Shown: piece by piece, positions 14,814-23,835 of the stretch
How positions within the stretch are numbered: position 1 is the first letter of the stretch
How the letters are laid out: every line of letters starts with the position of its first letter
From: Oscillospiraceae bacterium
Lineage (GTDB): Bacteria; Bacillota; Clostridia; Oscillospirales; Ruminococcaceae
Assembly: GCA_003512525.1 (NCBI GenBank)
Contig: DOQG01000062.1
Location: forward strand, 1-28,324
Direction of reading: 5' to 3'
DNA: 28,324 nucleotides
Notes under the pieces: model-generated
The model's input: the letters and a program-made list of their open reading frames with translations, nothing else
Database searches by the model: none
Told to the model about the DNA's origin: nothing
Program-made: the position numbers and the translations under genes

Positions 14814-16988
14814 ATGGATAAGATACGCATAACAAGAGATGAAAACAACGCTGTTGTGCTGCGCTTTGACAAGCGTGACGACTGCGTAAGCTATACTGTA
14901 TATTTCAGAAGGGAAAACGGCAGGTTCAGAGCGCTTATAACTACCGAGAAAACGGCAGTGAAGGTAAATGCCGTGCTCGGACTGTGTTATTTCAGGATAA
15001 CGGGACTGACAGAAAACGGCAGAACGGTGAATATCGGAACTGTTGATACTTCTTCGCTGCTGAAAAAGACAAGCTTTATCACTATGGGCTCGTACAATAT
15101 TCAGATGATAACGGAAAGAAGCCCTAAGTTCTCTGCGGATAATACATTAAGGCGGATTTCGCCGCTGACGGCATTCTTCCCTGAAAAGGTTGACGAAAAG
15201 AACATTGACAGCGGCAAGAAAGCGTTTGAATATATAGAGAAGAATAAGTCGGACTTTTTTATATTTGACTTTTACGGCACGGCGGTACACGGACTTATAA
15301 AGGCGGAAAACACATTTCTGACGGGCGGCATAGACGGCAACGAAAAGCTTGGCGAAAAGCTGCCTAACATACTCCCGCCGGAGGTTTATCAGCCGCTGGT
15401 CGATATATTCGCAAAAGAGATACTTAAGCTGTATCCGAACGATAAGATAATACTTGTAAGGACATTGTCGCCCGAGTTCTACGGACTGTCGCGGCAGGTC
15501 AGAAAAAGTACGCCGAAGAACAGACTTAACGAGTTCCTTTCTAAGATGGAGGCGTATTTTATCAAGCTGGTACACCCTGTTGTTATCGATCTTTCGGGAA
15601 AGTATTTCGGCGACCTTGCGGTCAAGGGTGACGGTAAGGAGGCTGTATTTGACAGCTACTATTTTGCTGACTGTGAAAAGGCGCTTGATGAAATAATATC
15701 CGGTGAACCTGGAAAATTGTACAAGGAGCAGGATATCGATTCAAGGCTGGATCAGTTGATGTGTTATTATGACAGTGCGTGCTCAAGAGGGATACTTACG
15801 GTGCTGCTTGACAGGAAAGAGCCTGTGGATACGATCATGTTCCATACATCGAGGGAGTTTATTGCGGAGAACAGAGCGGAGCTTAGGGATATGATCGGAC
15901 AGCACTATTCAAGTGTTACCGATATATACAGATATTACGATTTCGGCGACAATATCGAGATGAAAAATGCTGTGAAAGTGATAGCCGCATTGGAAAGCAA
16001 TACTTTGCAGAACGTGACGCACGGCGAGCTTATAAGACTGCTTGACAGACAATACAGGATAAAGCGTCCGATAGCAAACTTTGTAAGAGCTACACTTAGC
16101 GGTGCACTCGGAAAAGAAGCCGATATAAATGAGCAGAACCTGCGGTTTATGACAAGACTTGCGTTTGAACTGTGGGAGGGAAGCGACCCTAAAGCAATAC
16201 CTCAGAAAATAGAAGAGTATGAGAGAATACACAACTTCACGCTGATAGATATGTGGGGTACAGGCGTTATCAAGAGGGCGCTCGCTCAGGCAAAGCAGAT
16301 AAAGATGAACACCGTTATAAATGGGGAGTCGTTTGTATGGGCATTTGACAAGCCGCATTCAATCGAAGAAAAGAGATTTTCGACTGCGGACAGATCCGGA
16401 GCAAAGGCGCTGTCGCAGCTTATGAGAAATTCTATACAGACGCTGACTGTAAGCTCTGCGCGCTGGATAGCGATAGATATGGCTGATGTTATTGCGGATA
16501 ATGCCATGTATAACGGCGAAGGGTTTACGGTCGACAAGCAGTATGCAAATTCCGACCTTGCGGTTATTCTGGGAAAAGACGGACAGCCGTTCACGCTTGA
16601 CGCGGTAAAGGATAAGGAGCGTATACTTACTGCCTGCGACAAGCTCTCTGCATTTGTAAAGCAGAAGTACGGCAGTAATATCATTCTGTGCAGGACAACG
16701 CTCAATGATAAGGTGAGAGATCATGACGGCAGGATAAAGCCGCTTGTGACAGACAAGAAGAAATTTGCTAATGCAAAGGCTCTGCTTGAAATGTGCGAGG
16801 ATAGGTTCATTGCGAATACCGAATGCTATGTGCTTGATAACTCAAAGAACTATGTTTCTGATGAAAACTTCGCTGCGGGCGGCGCAGGAATAGCGAGGTT
16901 TGAGGCGGATTTCTATTCTGCGGCGGCTGACTATATTGACTATATTGTGCAGTATAGCCCGGTGCAGAGGTGTTTTGAGAAGTTGTAA
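14814..16988 (+). CDS. Unrecognised 724-aa protein with two homologous-looking halves (DUF6270/SGNH-like?)
   Basis: I cannot assign a firm function. The N-terminal 80 residues look like a small beta-rich (FN3- or Ig-like) domain. Two halves then repeat the same order of motifs. Half one: MGSYNIQMI, FFIFDFYGTAVHGLI, IILVRTLSPEF, VVIDLSGKYFGD. Half two: DMWGTGVIKRALAQ, WIAIDMADVIADNAM, IILCRTTLNDKV, YVLDNSKNYVSD. This layout resembles the DUF6270 / SGNH-like group found with surface polysaccharide genes, but that is a memory-based suggestion. No signal peptide or membrane helix is seen, so it is probably cytoplasmic. The ATG at 14814 has GAGGTG six bases upstream. The lipoprotein gene follows 21 bases after the stop. 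Confidence 0.7.
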   Translation: MDKIRITRDENNAVVLRFDKRDDCVSYTVYFRRENGRFRALITTEKTAVKVNAVLGLCYFRITGLTENGRTVNIGTVDTSSLLKKTSFITMGSYNIQMITERSPKFSADNTLRRISPLTAFFPEKVDEKNIDSGKKAFEYIEKNKSDFFIFDFYGTAVHGLIKAENTFLTGGIDGNEKLGEKLPNILPPEVYQPLVDIFAKEILKLYPNDKIILVRTLSPEFYGLSRQVRKSTPKNRLNEFLSKMEAYFIKLVHPVVIDLSGKYFGDLAVKGDGKEAVFDSYYFADCEKALDEIISGEPGKLYKEQDIDSRLDQLMCYYDSACSRGILTVLLDRKEPVDTIMFHTSREFIAENRAELRDMIGQHYSSVTDIYRYYDFGDNIEMKNAVKVIAALESNTLQNVTHGELIRLLDRQYRIKRPIANFVRATLSGALGKEADINEQNLRFMTRLAFELWEGSDPKAIPQKIEEYERIHNFTLIDMWGTGVIKRALAQAKQIKMNTVINGESFVWAFDKPHSIEEKRFSTADRSGAKALSQLMRNSIQTLTVSSARWIAIDMADVIADNAMYNGEGFTVDKQYANSDLAVILGKDGQPFTLDAVKDKERILTACDKLSAFVKQKYGSNIILCRTTLNDKVRDHDGRIKPLVTDKKKFANAKALLEMCEDRFIANTECYVLDNSKNYVSDENFAAGGAGIARFEADFYSAAADYIDYIVQYSPVQRCFEKL

Positions 16989-17009
16989 AGCAGTTTGAAT
17001 GGAGGATAC

Positions 17010-17462
17010 ATGAAAAAGATAATTGTAGCATTTATGCTGTTACTCGGAGTTTTGCTAACAGGTTGCAGTAATGAGTTTGCAAAATCCGAATATGACAATA
17101 ATAAACTGATTGCGGAAACTGCGGACAGGTATTCTAAGAGTGCGGCGGTAATGAATTATTATGATGATCATCTTACATTCACAGCAGGAAGCTTTGACGG
17201 CAGGCAGAGAGTGTGGTCGGAGAGCTACGACAGTGACAGGAACATTCTTGTTAGCCTGAAATTGACACTTGAATCTGGTACGGCTAAAATTGTGCATATA
17301 GACAGCGATAACAATGTCGAAGTCATTGCAGAGTGTGACGGCGGTAAAATAAATTATGATTCCGTTGTTTATAACATTTTAATGAGTAAAGGCGAAAACC
17401 GCATTAAAATAGTCGGATATGAATGTAAAGAGTTGAATATTGATATGAATATAAACAACTGA
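17010..17462 (+). CDS. Small lipoprotein of unknown function
   Basis: The 150-aa protein has a clear lipoprotein signal (MKKIIVAFMLLLGVLLTGC, cysteine at residue 19). The mature part is short and beta-rich in appearance (SLKLTLESGTAKIVHID) and matches no family I recognise. The ATG at 17010 is preceded by GGAGG at optimal spacing. It starts only 21 bases after the 724-aa protein gene and is followed by a terminator, so it is the second gene of that operon. It would be anchored to the outer face of the membrane. Confidence 0.85.
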   Translation: MKKIIVAFMLLLGVLLTGCSNEFAKSEYDNNKLIAETADRYSKSAAVMNYYDDHLTFTAGSFDGRQRVWSESYDSDRNILVSLKLTLESGTAKIVHIDSDNNVEVIAECDGGKINYDSVVYNILMSKGENRIKIVGYECKELNIDMNINN

Positions 17463-17467
17463 GCCGA

Positions 17468-17502
17468 AACTACCCCGTGAGAATTTCTCACGGGGTAGTT
17501 TG
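17468..17502 (+). terminator. Terminator after the lipoprotein gene
   Basis: ctaccccgtgaga / tctcacggggtag, a 13-bp perfect stem with a three-base loop followed by TTTGAT. Confidence 0.8.
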
Positions 17503-17619
17503 ATATCTGTTTAAGCTCCGACTTTAATTATCGGGGCTTAAGTGCATAGCCGGCTTTGATGTTCCGGATGAGGTATTCGGTTGCTGTTGCAGCCGCAGAT
17601 AAAGTAAATGAAATATGAT

Positions 17620-17653
17620 AAAGCCCCATGGGGAATATTCCTCACGGGGCTTT
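17620..17653 (-). terminator. Terminator of carB
   Basis: aaagcccc / ggggcttt arms with a partial inner stem, 18 bases after the carB stop on the minus strand. The U-run is short, so efficiency is uncertain. Confidence 0.6.
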
Positions 17654-17670
17654 GGCTTATTATGCGTTAA

Positions 17671-20600
17671 TTACTTGATATCGGCGTGGTGTGCCTGTAT
17701 TGACTTTACGCCGAAGTGCTTGTTGGTTTTGAGCGACTTTATACCCTCAATGCTTGCCTTTGCGGCTGCCATTGTCGTGATATAAGGTACTTTATGTCTG
17801 ATCGCCGACTTACGGATATAGCTGTCATCATTTGCACTTGTCTTGCCTGCGGGAGTGTTGATGATAAGCTGTATCTCGCCGTTTGCTATCGCATCGGTGA
17901 TGTTGGGTCTGCCCTCGTACATCTTGTTGATACGCTCGGCGGCAATGCCTGCTTCCTTTATCATTTCATAGCTCTTGCCTGTTGCAAGGATACGGAAACC
18001 AAGCTCACTGAACGACCTTGCAATATCGAGCAGTTCGGGCTTATCTCTGTCGCATACGCTGAGGAGAACTGTGCCCTCAAGAGGAAGTCTTACCTGTGTT
18101 GCTTCCTGTGCCTTGTAGTAAGCTTCGCCGAATGTGGGGGCTATACCGAGCACCTCCCCTGTAGAACGCATCTCAGGACCGAGAACGGGGTCGACCTCCT
18201 GGAACATATTGAACGGGAATACCGCTTCCTTGACACCGTAGTGGTTTATCACCTTGTCGTGAAGCTCCGGTACGGGGGAGGGCTTGCCGGTCAGTGAAGA
18301 TGTGATTATCTGTGTTGCAAGCTGTACCATGTTTATATTGCAAACCTTTGATACCAGCGGTACTGTACGTGATGCTCTGGGGTTTGCTTCAAGAACATAG
18401 ACTGTATCGTCTTCTATTGCGTACTGCATATTCATAAGACCGCATACGTTCATTTCAACAGCGATCTTCTTTGTATAATCCTTGATCGTTGCAACCTGCT
18501 TTTCGGTAAGGTTCATAGAGGGCAGGATACAAGCCGAGTCACCTGAGTGAACGCCCGCAAGCTCAATATGCTCCATAACAGCGGGAACAAAGCAGTTTGT
18601 GCCGTCGGAAATAGCGTCTGCTTCGCACTCTGTAGCGTGGTGCAGGAAACGGTCTATCAGTATGGGACGGTCGGGGGTTACGCCTACTGCCGCAGACATA
18701 TAGACCTTCATCATCTCATCATCGTGAACTATCTCCATACCTCTGCCGCCGAGAACGTATGAGGGACGAACCATAACGGGATAACCGATGCGGTTTGCGA
18801 TTTCAAGTGCTTCGTCAACGTTTACTGCCATTCCGGATTCGGGCATGGGTATGCCGAGCTTGTCCATCATTGCACGGAAGTGGTCGCGGTCTTCCGCAAG
18901 GTCGATAGTTTCGGGAGTTGTGCCGAGAATGTTTACGCCGTACTTCTTGAGGTCGCTTGCAAGGTTGAGCGGTGTCTGTCCGCCGAACTGAGCGATAACG
19001 CCGAGCGGCTTTTCCTTGTCGTGTATCGAAAGTACGTCTTCAAGGGTGAGCGGCTCAAAGTAGAGCTTGTCGGATGTGTCATAGTCGGTAGAAACCGTTT
19101 CGGGGTTGCAGTTTACGATGATCGATTCAAAGCCGAGCTTTTTGAGAGCAAGTGCCGCATGAACACAGCAGTAGTCAAACTCGATACCCTGACCTATTCT
19201 GTTGGGTCCGCCGCCTAAAATCATTATCTTAGGCTTGTCGCTGACAGGGCTCTTATCCTCGTCAAGGTGATAGGTGGAGTAGTAGTAAGCCGCATTTTCG
19301 GTACCGCTTACATGAATACCCTCCCATGCTTCCTTTATGCCGAAACCGATACGTGCATTTCTTATTTCTTCTTCTGTTACTTCAAGCAGTGAGCTTAAAT
19401 AACGGTCTGAGAAGCCGTCAAGCTTTGCCTGCTTCAGTACAGCCTTTTCGGGAACTGCGCCCTTTGCTTTAAGCAGAGCTTCTTCTTCGTCAACGAGCTC
19501 CTTCATCTGCTGTAAGAACCAGTCCTTGATCTTTGTAAGAGCATGGATCTCTTCGATAGTTGCGCCCTTACGCAGAGCTTCATATATTACAAACTGCCTT
19601 TCGCTTGTGGGGTATCTGAGCTGTGCTAAAAGCTCTTCCTTAGTCATATCGTGGAAGTTCTTTGCAAAGCCGAGACCGTATCTGTCCTTTTCAAGCGAAC
19701 GTATAGCCTTCTGGAAAGCCTCTTTATAGGTCTTGCCGATGCTCATGACTTCGCCGACAGCCCTCATCTGTGTACCGAGCTTGTCCTCAGCACCCTTGAA
19801 CTTTTCAAATGCCCAACGTGCGAACTTGATCACAATGTAATCTCCGTCGGGGTAGTACTTATCAAGTGTGCCATACTTGCCGCAAGGGATATCCTTGAGG
19901 GTAAGACCGCAGGCAAGAAGAGCTGAAACAAAGGCGATAGGGAAGCCTGTAGCCTTTGATGCGAGAGCGGAAGAACGTGATGTTCTGGGGTTTATTTCGA
20001 TTACAACAATACGTCCTGTTTCGGGGTCGCGGGCAAACTGGCAGTTGCAGCCGCCGATGACCTCTATGGATTCGATAATACGGTAGGACATTTCCTGAAG
20101 CTCTTTCTGTACATCTTCGGGAATAGTCAGCATAGGAGCGGAGCAGAATGAGTCACCTGTATGCACGCCGATGGGGTCGATGTTTTCGATAAAGCAAACG
20201 GTGATCTTGTTGTTATCGGCATCGCGGACAACTTCAAGCTCTAGCTCTTCCCAGCCGAAGATACATTCTTCAACCAGAACCTGATTTACGAGTGAAGCCT
20301 GTAAACCTCTTTCACACACAACCTTGAGTTCATCGACGTTGTATACCATACCGCCGCCTGCGCCGCCCATTGTGTAGGCAGGACGAAGAACGACAGGGTA
20401 CTTAAGCTCCTCTGCGATCTTTACAGCTTCGTCAACCGTGTAAGCAACTTCACTTCTCGGCATACCGATACCGAGATCCTTCATTGCATTCTTGAACTCG
20501 ATACGGTCTTCACCACGTTCGATAGCGTCAACCTGAACGCCGATTACCTGAACGTTGAACTTTTTCAGTACGCCTGCCTTATCCAGCTCTGAGCAGAGGT

Positions 20601-20889
20601 TAAGACCGGACTGACCGCCGAGGTTAGGCAGAAGCGCATCGGGACGTTCCTGCTCGATGATCTGTGTCAGTCTGTCGAGGTTGAGCGGTTCGATGTAGGT
20701 GATATCCGCAACATCGGGGTCTGTCATAATAGTTGCCGGGTTGGAGTTTACAAGCACTATTTCGTAGCCCAGTTTTTTGAGTGCTTTGCAGGCTTGTGTT
20801 CCCGAATAGTCAAATTCACACGCCTGACCTATAATAATAGGACCTGAACCTATTATCATAATTTTGTTGATGTCCTGTCTTTTTGGCAT
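17671..20889 (-). CDS. carB: Carbamoyl-phosphate synthase large subunit
   Basis: The 1072-aa protein has the full CarB layout: two homologous ATP-grasp halves (starts IMIIGSGPIIIGQACEFDYSG and IMILGGGPNRIGQGIEFDYC), an oligomerisation segment between them, and a C-terminal MGS-like allosteric domain (about residue 940 onward). It makes carbamoyl phosphate from bicarbonate, ATP and ammonia supplied by the small subunit CarA, for pyrimidine and arginine synthesis. The ATG at 20889 has AGGAAGAG upstream and gives the standard MPKR start; the frame to 20949 adds an unlikely leader. carA is not adjacent, which is unusual, since the two are normally in one operon. Confidence 0.97.
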   Translation of the reverse strand: MPKRQDINKIMIIGSGPIIIGQACEFDYSGTQACKALKKLGYEIVLVNSNPATIMTDPDVADITYIEPLNLDRLTQIIEQERPDALLPNLGGQSGLNLCSELDKAGVLKKFNVQVIGVQVDAIERGEDRIEFKNAMKDLGIGMPRSEVAYTVDEAVKIAEELKYPVVLRPAYTMGGAGGGMVYNVDELKVVCERGLQASLVNQVLVEECIFGWEELELEVVRDADNNKITVCFIENIDPIGVHTGDSFCSAPMLTIPEDVQKELQEMSYRIIESIEVIGGCNCQFARDPETGRIVVIEINPRTSRSSALASKATGFPIAFVSALLACGLTLKDIPCGKYGTLDKYYPDGDYIVIKFARWAFEKFKGAEDKLGTQMRAVGEVMSIGKTYKEAFQKAIRSLEKDRYGLGFAKNFHDMTKEELLAQLRYPTSERQFVIYEALRKGATIEEIHALTKIKDWFLQQMKELVDEEEALLKAKGAVPEKAVLKQAKLDGFSDRYLSSLLEVTEEEIRNARIGFGIKEAWEGIHVSGTENAAYYYSTYHLDEDKSPVSDKPKIMILGGGPNRIGQGIEFDYCCVHAALALKKLGFESIIVNCNPETVSTDYDTSDKLYFEPLTLEDVLSIHDKEKPLGVIAQFGGQTPLNLASDLKKYGVNILGTTPETIDLAEDRDHFRAMMDKLGIPMPESGMAVNVDEALEIANRIGYPVMVRPSYVLGGRGMEIVHDDEMMKVYMSAAVGVTPDRPILIDRFLHHATECEADAISDGTNCFVPAVMEHIELAGVHSGDSACILPSMNLTEKQVATIKDYTKKIAVEMNVCGLMNMQYAIEDDTVYVLEANPRASRTVPLVSKVCNINMVQLATQIITSSLTGKPSPVPELHDKVINHYGVKEAVFPFNMFQEVDPVLGPEMRSTGEVLGIAPTFGEAYYKAQEATQVRLPLEGTVLLSVCDRDKPELLDIARSFSELGFRILATGKSYEMIKEAGIAAERINKMYEGRPNITDAIANGEIQLIINTPAGKTSANDDSYIRKSAIRHKVPYITTMAAAKASIEGIKSLKTNKHFGVKSIQAHHADIK

Positions 20890-20963
20890 ATTTTCTCTTC
20901 CTAACCGCACTTTTGCTGTGCGTAAATTTATTTGCCGTATTCTTGGCATAATTTATTAGAATA

Positions 20964-20992
20964 ATAATATCACAAAATCCGACTGAATGCAA
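20964..20992 (-). promoter_or_regulatory. Probable promoter of carB
   Basis: On the minus strand, TTGCAT (20992-20987), a 17-base spacer and TATTAT (20969-20964). The leader to the start codon is about 65 bases; I see no clear attenuator or PyrR-type structure in it. Confidence 0.55.
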
Positions 20993-21108
20993 TAGAAAAC
21001 TTCTTTATACGGAAGATTTATCCTTAAGGTAGTGTTTTTTATAATCGAATGTGAAGTTACGGGTACAAATAGAGCCGACACGCTGAAGGGTCGGCTGATG
21101 ATATCAGA

Positions 21109-21915
21109 TTATGCTTTTTCAAATATAAGAATCTTTTGTGCGATTTTTCTGAGCAAGGGAAGCTTTTTGAACGGCTTTAAAATCGGCATTATAACAGCCA
21201 TTCCGCGGACAGTATCGTCATCTTTGACGCATTTAAATCCGTCCGCCGCTTTTCCTAAATCATCAAAGGTATCAGCACCGAACACAAACTTTGCGCCGGT
21301 ATCATGAATTGATTTTTCGGTATGCTCCTTGTTTACCCACTTCTTGGCAAGGCATTCCATAAGCACTGTTGCGTTATCGAATTTATCCCTGATGATCGAC
21401 AGCATCTGAGCGTTTTCATCAGAGGTAAGATACATGGAAAGTCCTTCTATTATAAAAAGCATCTTTCCTCTTTTGGCGACCTTATCAGCCCAGGTGGGGT
21501 CGGTTGCGGAAATGCCTATCGTTGACACCCTGCCTGATTCGTGATATATTGCATCACGCACTGCGATAGTTTCGGGCAGATCGACATTGTACCATGTTAT
21601 TCTGCCGTTATCCATACGGTAAAATCTTGTGTCAAGGCCGCTGGCTATGTTTACTATAGTACAGTCGGGATTTTTATTTATAAAGTCTTTTACAAGTTCA
21701 TCAAAGACGATGGTTCGTGCGATTACTCCGTTGCTCATTGTTGAATCTTTTTCGGCTTTTGAAAAATCATAATCTATTTTTTTGACAAGCTCTATTGCTT
21801 TTGCATCGTAAAACTTGGCGGTCTTTTTCCTTGAATACTTGGCTCTTGCGTAGAAGCTTTGCAGCATCGTTTCGGCAGAGCCTGTAAGCAGAGGGTTGAT
21901 TTTCTTTTCTTCCAT
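21109..21915 (-). CDS. LCM-family SAM-dependent methyltransferase
   Basis: The 268-aa protein fits the leucine carboxyl methyltransferase-like family (PF04072/COG3315, often named O-methyltransferase of polyketide type). It shows the family SAM-binding motif TIVNIASGLDTRFYRM (near residue 87), then YNVDLPETIAVRDAIY and FIIEGLSMYL. It would transfer a methyl group from SAM to an acid or hydroxyl group on an unknown substrate in the cytoplasm. The start ATG has CGGAG upstream. It stands alone between carB and the tRNA, with its own promoter. A weak hairpin (agccgac / gtcggct, 21071-21096) follows its stop. Confidence 0.85.
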   Translation of the reverse strand: MEEKKINPLLTGSAETMLQSFYARAKYSRKKTAKFYDAKAIELVKKIDYDFSKAEKDSTMSNGVIARTIVFDELVKDFINKNPDCTIVNIASGLDTRFYRMDNGRITWYNVDLPETIAVRDAIYHESGRVSTIGISATDPTWADKVAKRGKMLFIIEGLSMYLTSDENAQMLSIIRDKFDNATVLMECLAKKWVNKEHTEKSIHDTGAKFVFGADTFDDLGKAADGFKCVKDDDTVRGMAVIMPILKPFKKLPLLRKIAQKILIFEKA

Positions 21916-21968
21916 ATTAACTCCGTATAAAACACAAAAAATCGGTTATTCTAAACTAACTTAAATAT

Positions 21969-21997
21969 ATTTTATCACATCACAGGCTTTGTGTCAA
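21969..21997 (-). promoter_or_regulatory. Promoter of the methyltransferase gene
   Basis: On the minus strand, TTGACA (21997-21992), a 17-base spacer and TAAAAT (21974-21969), about 55 bases before the start codon. Confidence 0.75.
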
Positions 21998-22102
21998 TAA
22001 CAAAAGTTATACGTTATCGGTCTGAAATATAGCTGTATAAGAAGAAAAAACGCTCACTATCATCGGATTTTGCGGAATTTCACAATAAAATCAAAAAAAG
22101 AC

Positions 22103-22131
22103 TTGACAAAGAAGTTAAGATTTGTTATAAT
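22103..22131 (+). promoter_or_regulatory. Consensus promoter of tRNA-Lys
   Basis: TTGACA (22103-22108), 17-base spacer, TATAAT (22126-22131), an exact consensus match about 40 bases before the tRNA. Confidence 0.9.
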
Positions 22132-22172
22132 AAATCACGTTGTGAAAACAACCCAAAAGTTTTATAGCTTTT

Positions 22173-22248
22173 GAGCCACTAGCTCAGGCGGCAGAGCACC
22201 TGCCTTTTAAGCAGGGTGTCCCGGGTTCGATTCCCGGGTGGCTCACCA
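22173..22248 (+). tRNA. tRNA-Lys (anticodon TTT), CCA encoded
   Basis: The 76-base cloverleaf folds fully: acceptor GAGCCAC/GTGGCTC, D stem GCTC/GAGC, anticodon stem CCTGC/GCAGG with loop CTTTTAA (TTT at its centre), T stem CCGGG/CCCGG with loop TTCGATT, and an encoded ACCA end. It is a single gene with its own consensus promoter and a terminator. Confidence 0.97.
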
Positions 22249-22250
22249 AC

Positions 22251-22297
22251 AATCCCTTTAGCAATGCGGATTTACGCAGTTGCTAAGGGGATTTTTT
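22251..22297 (+). terminator. Terminator after tRNA-Lys
   Basis: atccctttagcaa and ttgctaaggggat form a 13-bp stem with one wobble, and the inner tgcg/cgca extends it; six T residues follow. Confidence 0.9.
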
Positions 22298-22396
22298 GTA
22301 TATCGGCGTATGTGATTTTAGCAATGATTATAGGCAGGGTGTCCCGAAACAGTTCCGTTTTTTCAAAAGAAAATTACAAAAAATTGTCGACAAAAC

Positions 22397-22425
22397 TTGA
22401 CAACTGTGCCGATATCGTATAATAT
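22397..22425 (+). promoter_or_regulatory. Probable promoter of nth
   Basis: TTGACA (22397-22402), 17-base spacer, TAATAT (22420-22425). A TATAAT two bases earlier would give a 15-base spacer, so the exact -10 is unsure. Confidence 0.55.
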
Positions 22426-22455
22426 ATAGTTATAACCGCGAGAAAAGAGATATTT

Positions 22456-23094
22456 ATGACCAAAAAGGAAAGAGCAAGGCTTGTTATTGATGTGCTTGCT
22501 GAGTGTTATCCCGATGTAAAATGTGCGCTTAATTATGAAAAACCGCACGAATTGCTGATAGCAACAAGGCTTTCGGCACAGTGCACGGATAAGAGGGTTA
22601 ATCTTGTAACTCCGGCATTGTTTGCGAGGTTTCCTGATGTAGACAGTTTTGCGGCGGCTGAGCCTGACGAGGTTGAAGAATATATACGTTCCTGCGGACT
22701 GTATAAGACAAAGGCTGTCGATATAGTTATGATGTGTCGCATGATACGCGATGAGTTTGACGGGAGAGTTCCGGATACCATTGAGCAGCTTGTTAAGCTG
22801 CCGGGAGTGGGCAGGAAAACCGCAAACCTTATTGTGGGCGACTTGTACGGGAAGCCTGCGCTTGTGTGTGATACACACGTTATAAGGGTCAGCGGCAGGA
22901 TCGGATTAACGGACGGCACAAAAGATGCATTCAAGGTCGAAAAACAGCTTTCTGCAGTGATACCCCCGAAAGACGGTCTTATGCTTTGTCACAGGCTTGT
23001 ATGGCACGGCAGACTTGTTTGCGGCGCGAGAGCACCGCAGTGCGGCGAATGCAGGCTTGGTGCGTATTGCAAATTCTTTTCGGGTAAAAAATGA
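22456..23094 (+). CDS. nth: Endonuclease III
   Basis: The 212-aa enzyme is a bifunctional DNA glycosylase/AP lyase for oxidised pyrimidines in base excision repair. The helix-hairpin-helix LPGVGRKTANLIVG carries the catalytic lysine, and CDTHVIRVSGRIG carries the catalytic aspartate. The C-terminal [4Fe-4S] cluster motif is intact as C-x6-C-x2-C-x5-C (CGARAPQCGEC then RLGAYC). Length is standard. The ribosome site is weak (AAAAGAGATATTT). The ComEA-like gene follows 23 bases after its stop and is probably in the same transcript. Confidence 0.96.
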   Translation: MTKKERARLVIDVLAECYPDVKCALNYEKPHELLIATRLSAQCTDKRVNLVTPALFARFPDVDSFAAAEPDEVEEYIRSCGLYKTKAVDIVMMCRMIRDEFDGRVPDTIEQLVKLPGVGRKTANLIVGDLYGKPALVCDTHVIRVSGRIGLTDGTKDAFKVEKQLSAVIPPKDGLMLCHRLVWHGRLVCGARAPQCGECRLGAYCKFFSGKK

Positions 23095-23117
23095 TATAAC
23101 GGCTTGGAGTGAGTGTT

Positions 23118-23708
23118 ATGAAAGGGAAGGTGCATAATGCGGTCATCATCGGCGCAGGAGTACTTGTCCTTACCGTAATGCTCACTGTTGTTTTATATTA
23201 TTATGAAGATAAGTCAAAACGTGATAACGCATGGATCTATTCTGCGGCCGAGGTGTCGTCCTCATTTGAGAACATTAACACGAAAAAGACAGACATCAAC
23301 AAAGTCGATCTTGATACGCTTATGCAGGTAAAAGGTGTCGGCAGACAGATAGCTCATGACATAGTCAACTATCGCGATAAGGTCGGGAAAATTTCTTCTA
23401 TGTATGAGCTGAAATCTATACCCGCTGTCAATGATGATGTGTATAAGATACTGTGTGCGCAGTTTACCGTTACCGGCAGTTCCGGTTACTACAACCGAAA
23501 CGAGTCATACGGCGCTGCAAAGGTCAATCTCAATAATGCGCAGATAAATCAGCTTCTGGCGGTTGAGGGAGTAACACAGGAACTGGCTGAAAACATTATT
23601 CTTTACCGGAAAAATAACGGAGATTTTACTTCGGTAAGCGAACTGCTTGATGTTGATGGTATGAGCATAACGTTATACAACAGTATTTCTGATAAATTCA
23701 CAGTGTGA
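23118..23708 (+). CDS. Membrane-anchored ComEA-like protein with two helix-hairpin-helix units
   Basis: The 196-aa protein has a membrane anchor at about residues 7-29 and then two ComEA-type helix-hairpin-helix units of about 60 residues. Unit one runs from TDINKVDLDTLMQVKGVG to FTV (near residue 117), and unit two from AKVNLNNAQINQLLAVEGV to the C-terminal FTV. ComEA is the outer-face DNA receptor in natural transformation. This protein lacks the usual SLBB domain and carries a doubled HhH instead, so it may be a variant receptor or a different membrane DNA-binding protein. The ATG at 23118 has GGAG eight bases upstream; an in-frame GTG at 23109 overlaps that site. Confidence 0.82.
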   Translation: MKGKVHNAVIIGAGVLVLTVMLTVVLYYYEDKSKRDNAWIYSAAEVSSSFENINTKKTDINKVDLDTLMQVKGVGRQIAHDIVNYRDKVGKISSMYELKSIPAVNDDVYKILCAQFTVTGSSGYYNRNESYGAAKVNLNNAQINQLLAVEGVTQELAENIILYRKNNGDFTSVSELLDVDGMSITLYNSISDKFTV

Positions 23709-23734
23709 AATGCGCCGAATAGCGGCAGAAACTA

Positions 23735-23763
23735 TTGATTTTAAAGTGCTTTTTTGTTATAAT
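23735..23763 (+). promoter_or_regulatory. Promoter of the XRE-cupin gene
   Basis: TTGATT (23735-23740), 17-base spacer, TATAAT (23758-23763), about 70 bases before the start codon. Confidence 0.7.
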
Positions 23764-23835
23764 ATGATAAATAAAGCACGAAAAGCATGAATACATTTTT
23801 AAAAATCAAGTAATATATCCGTTATGGAGGTCAGT

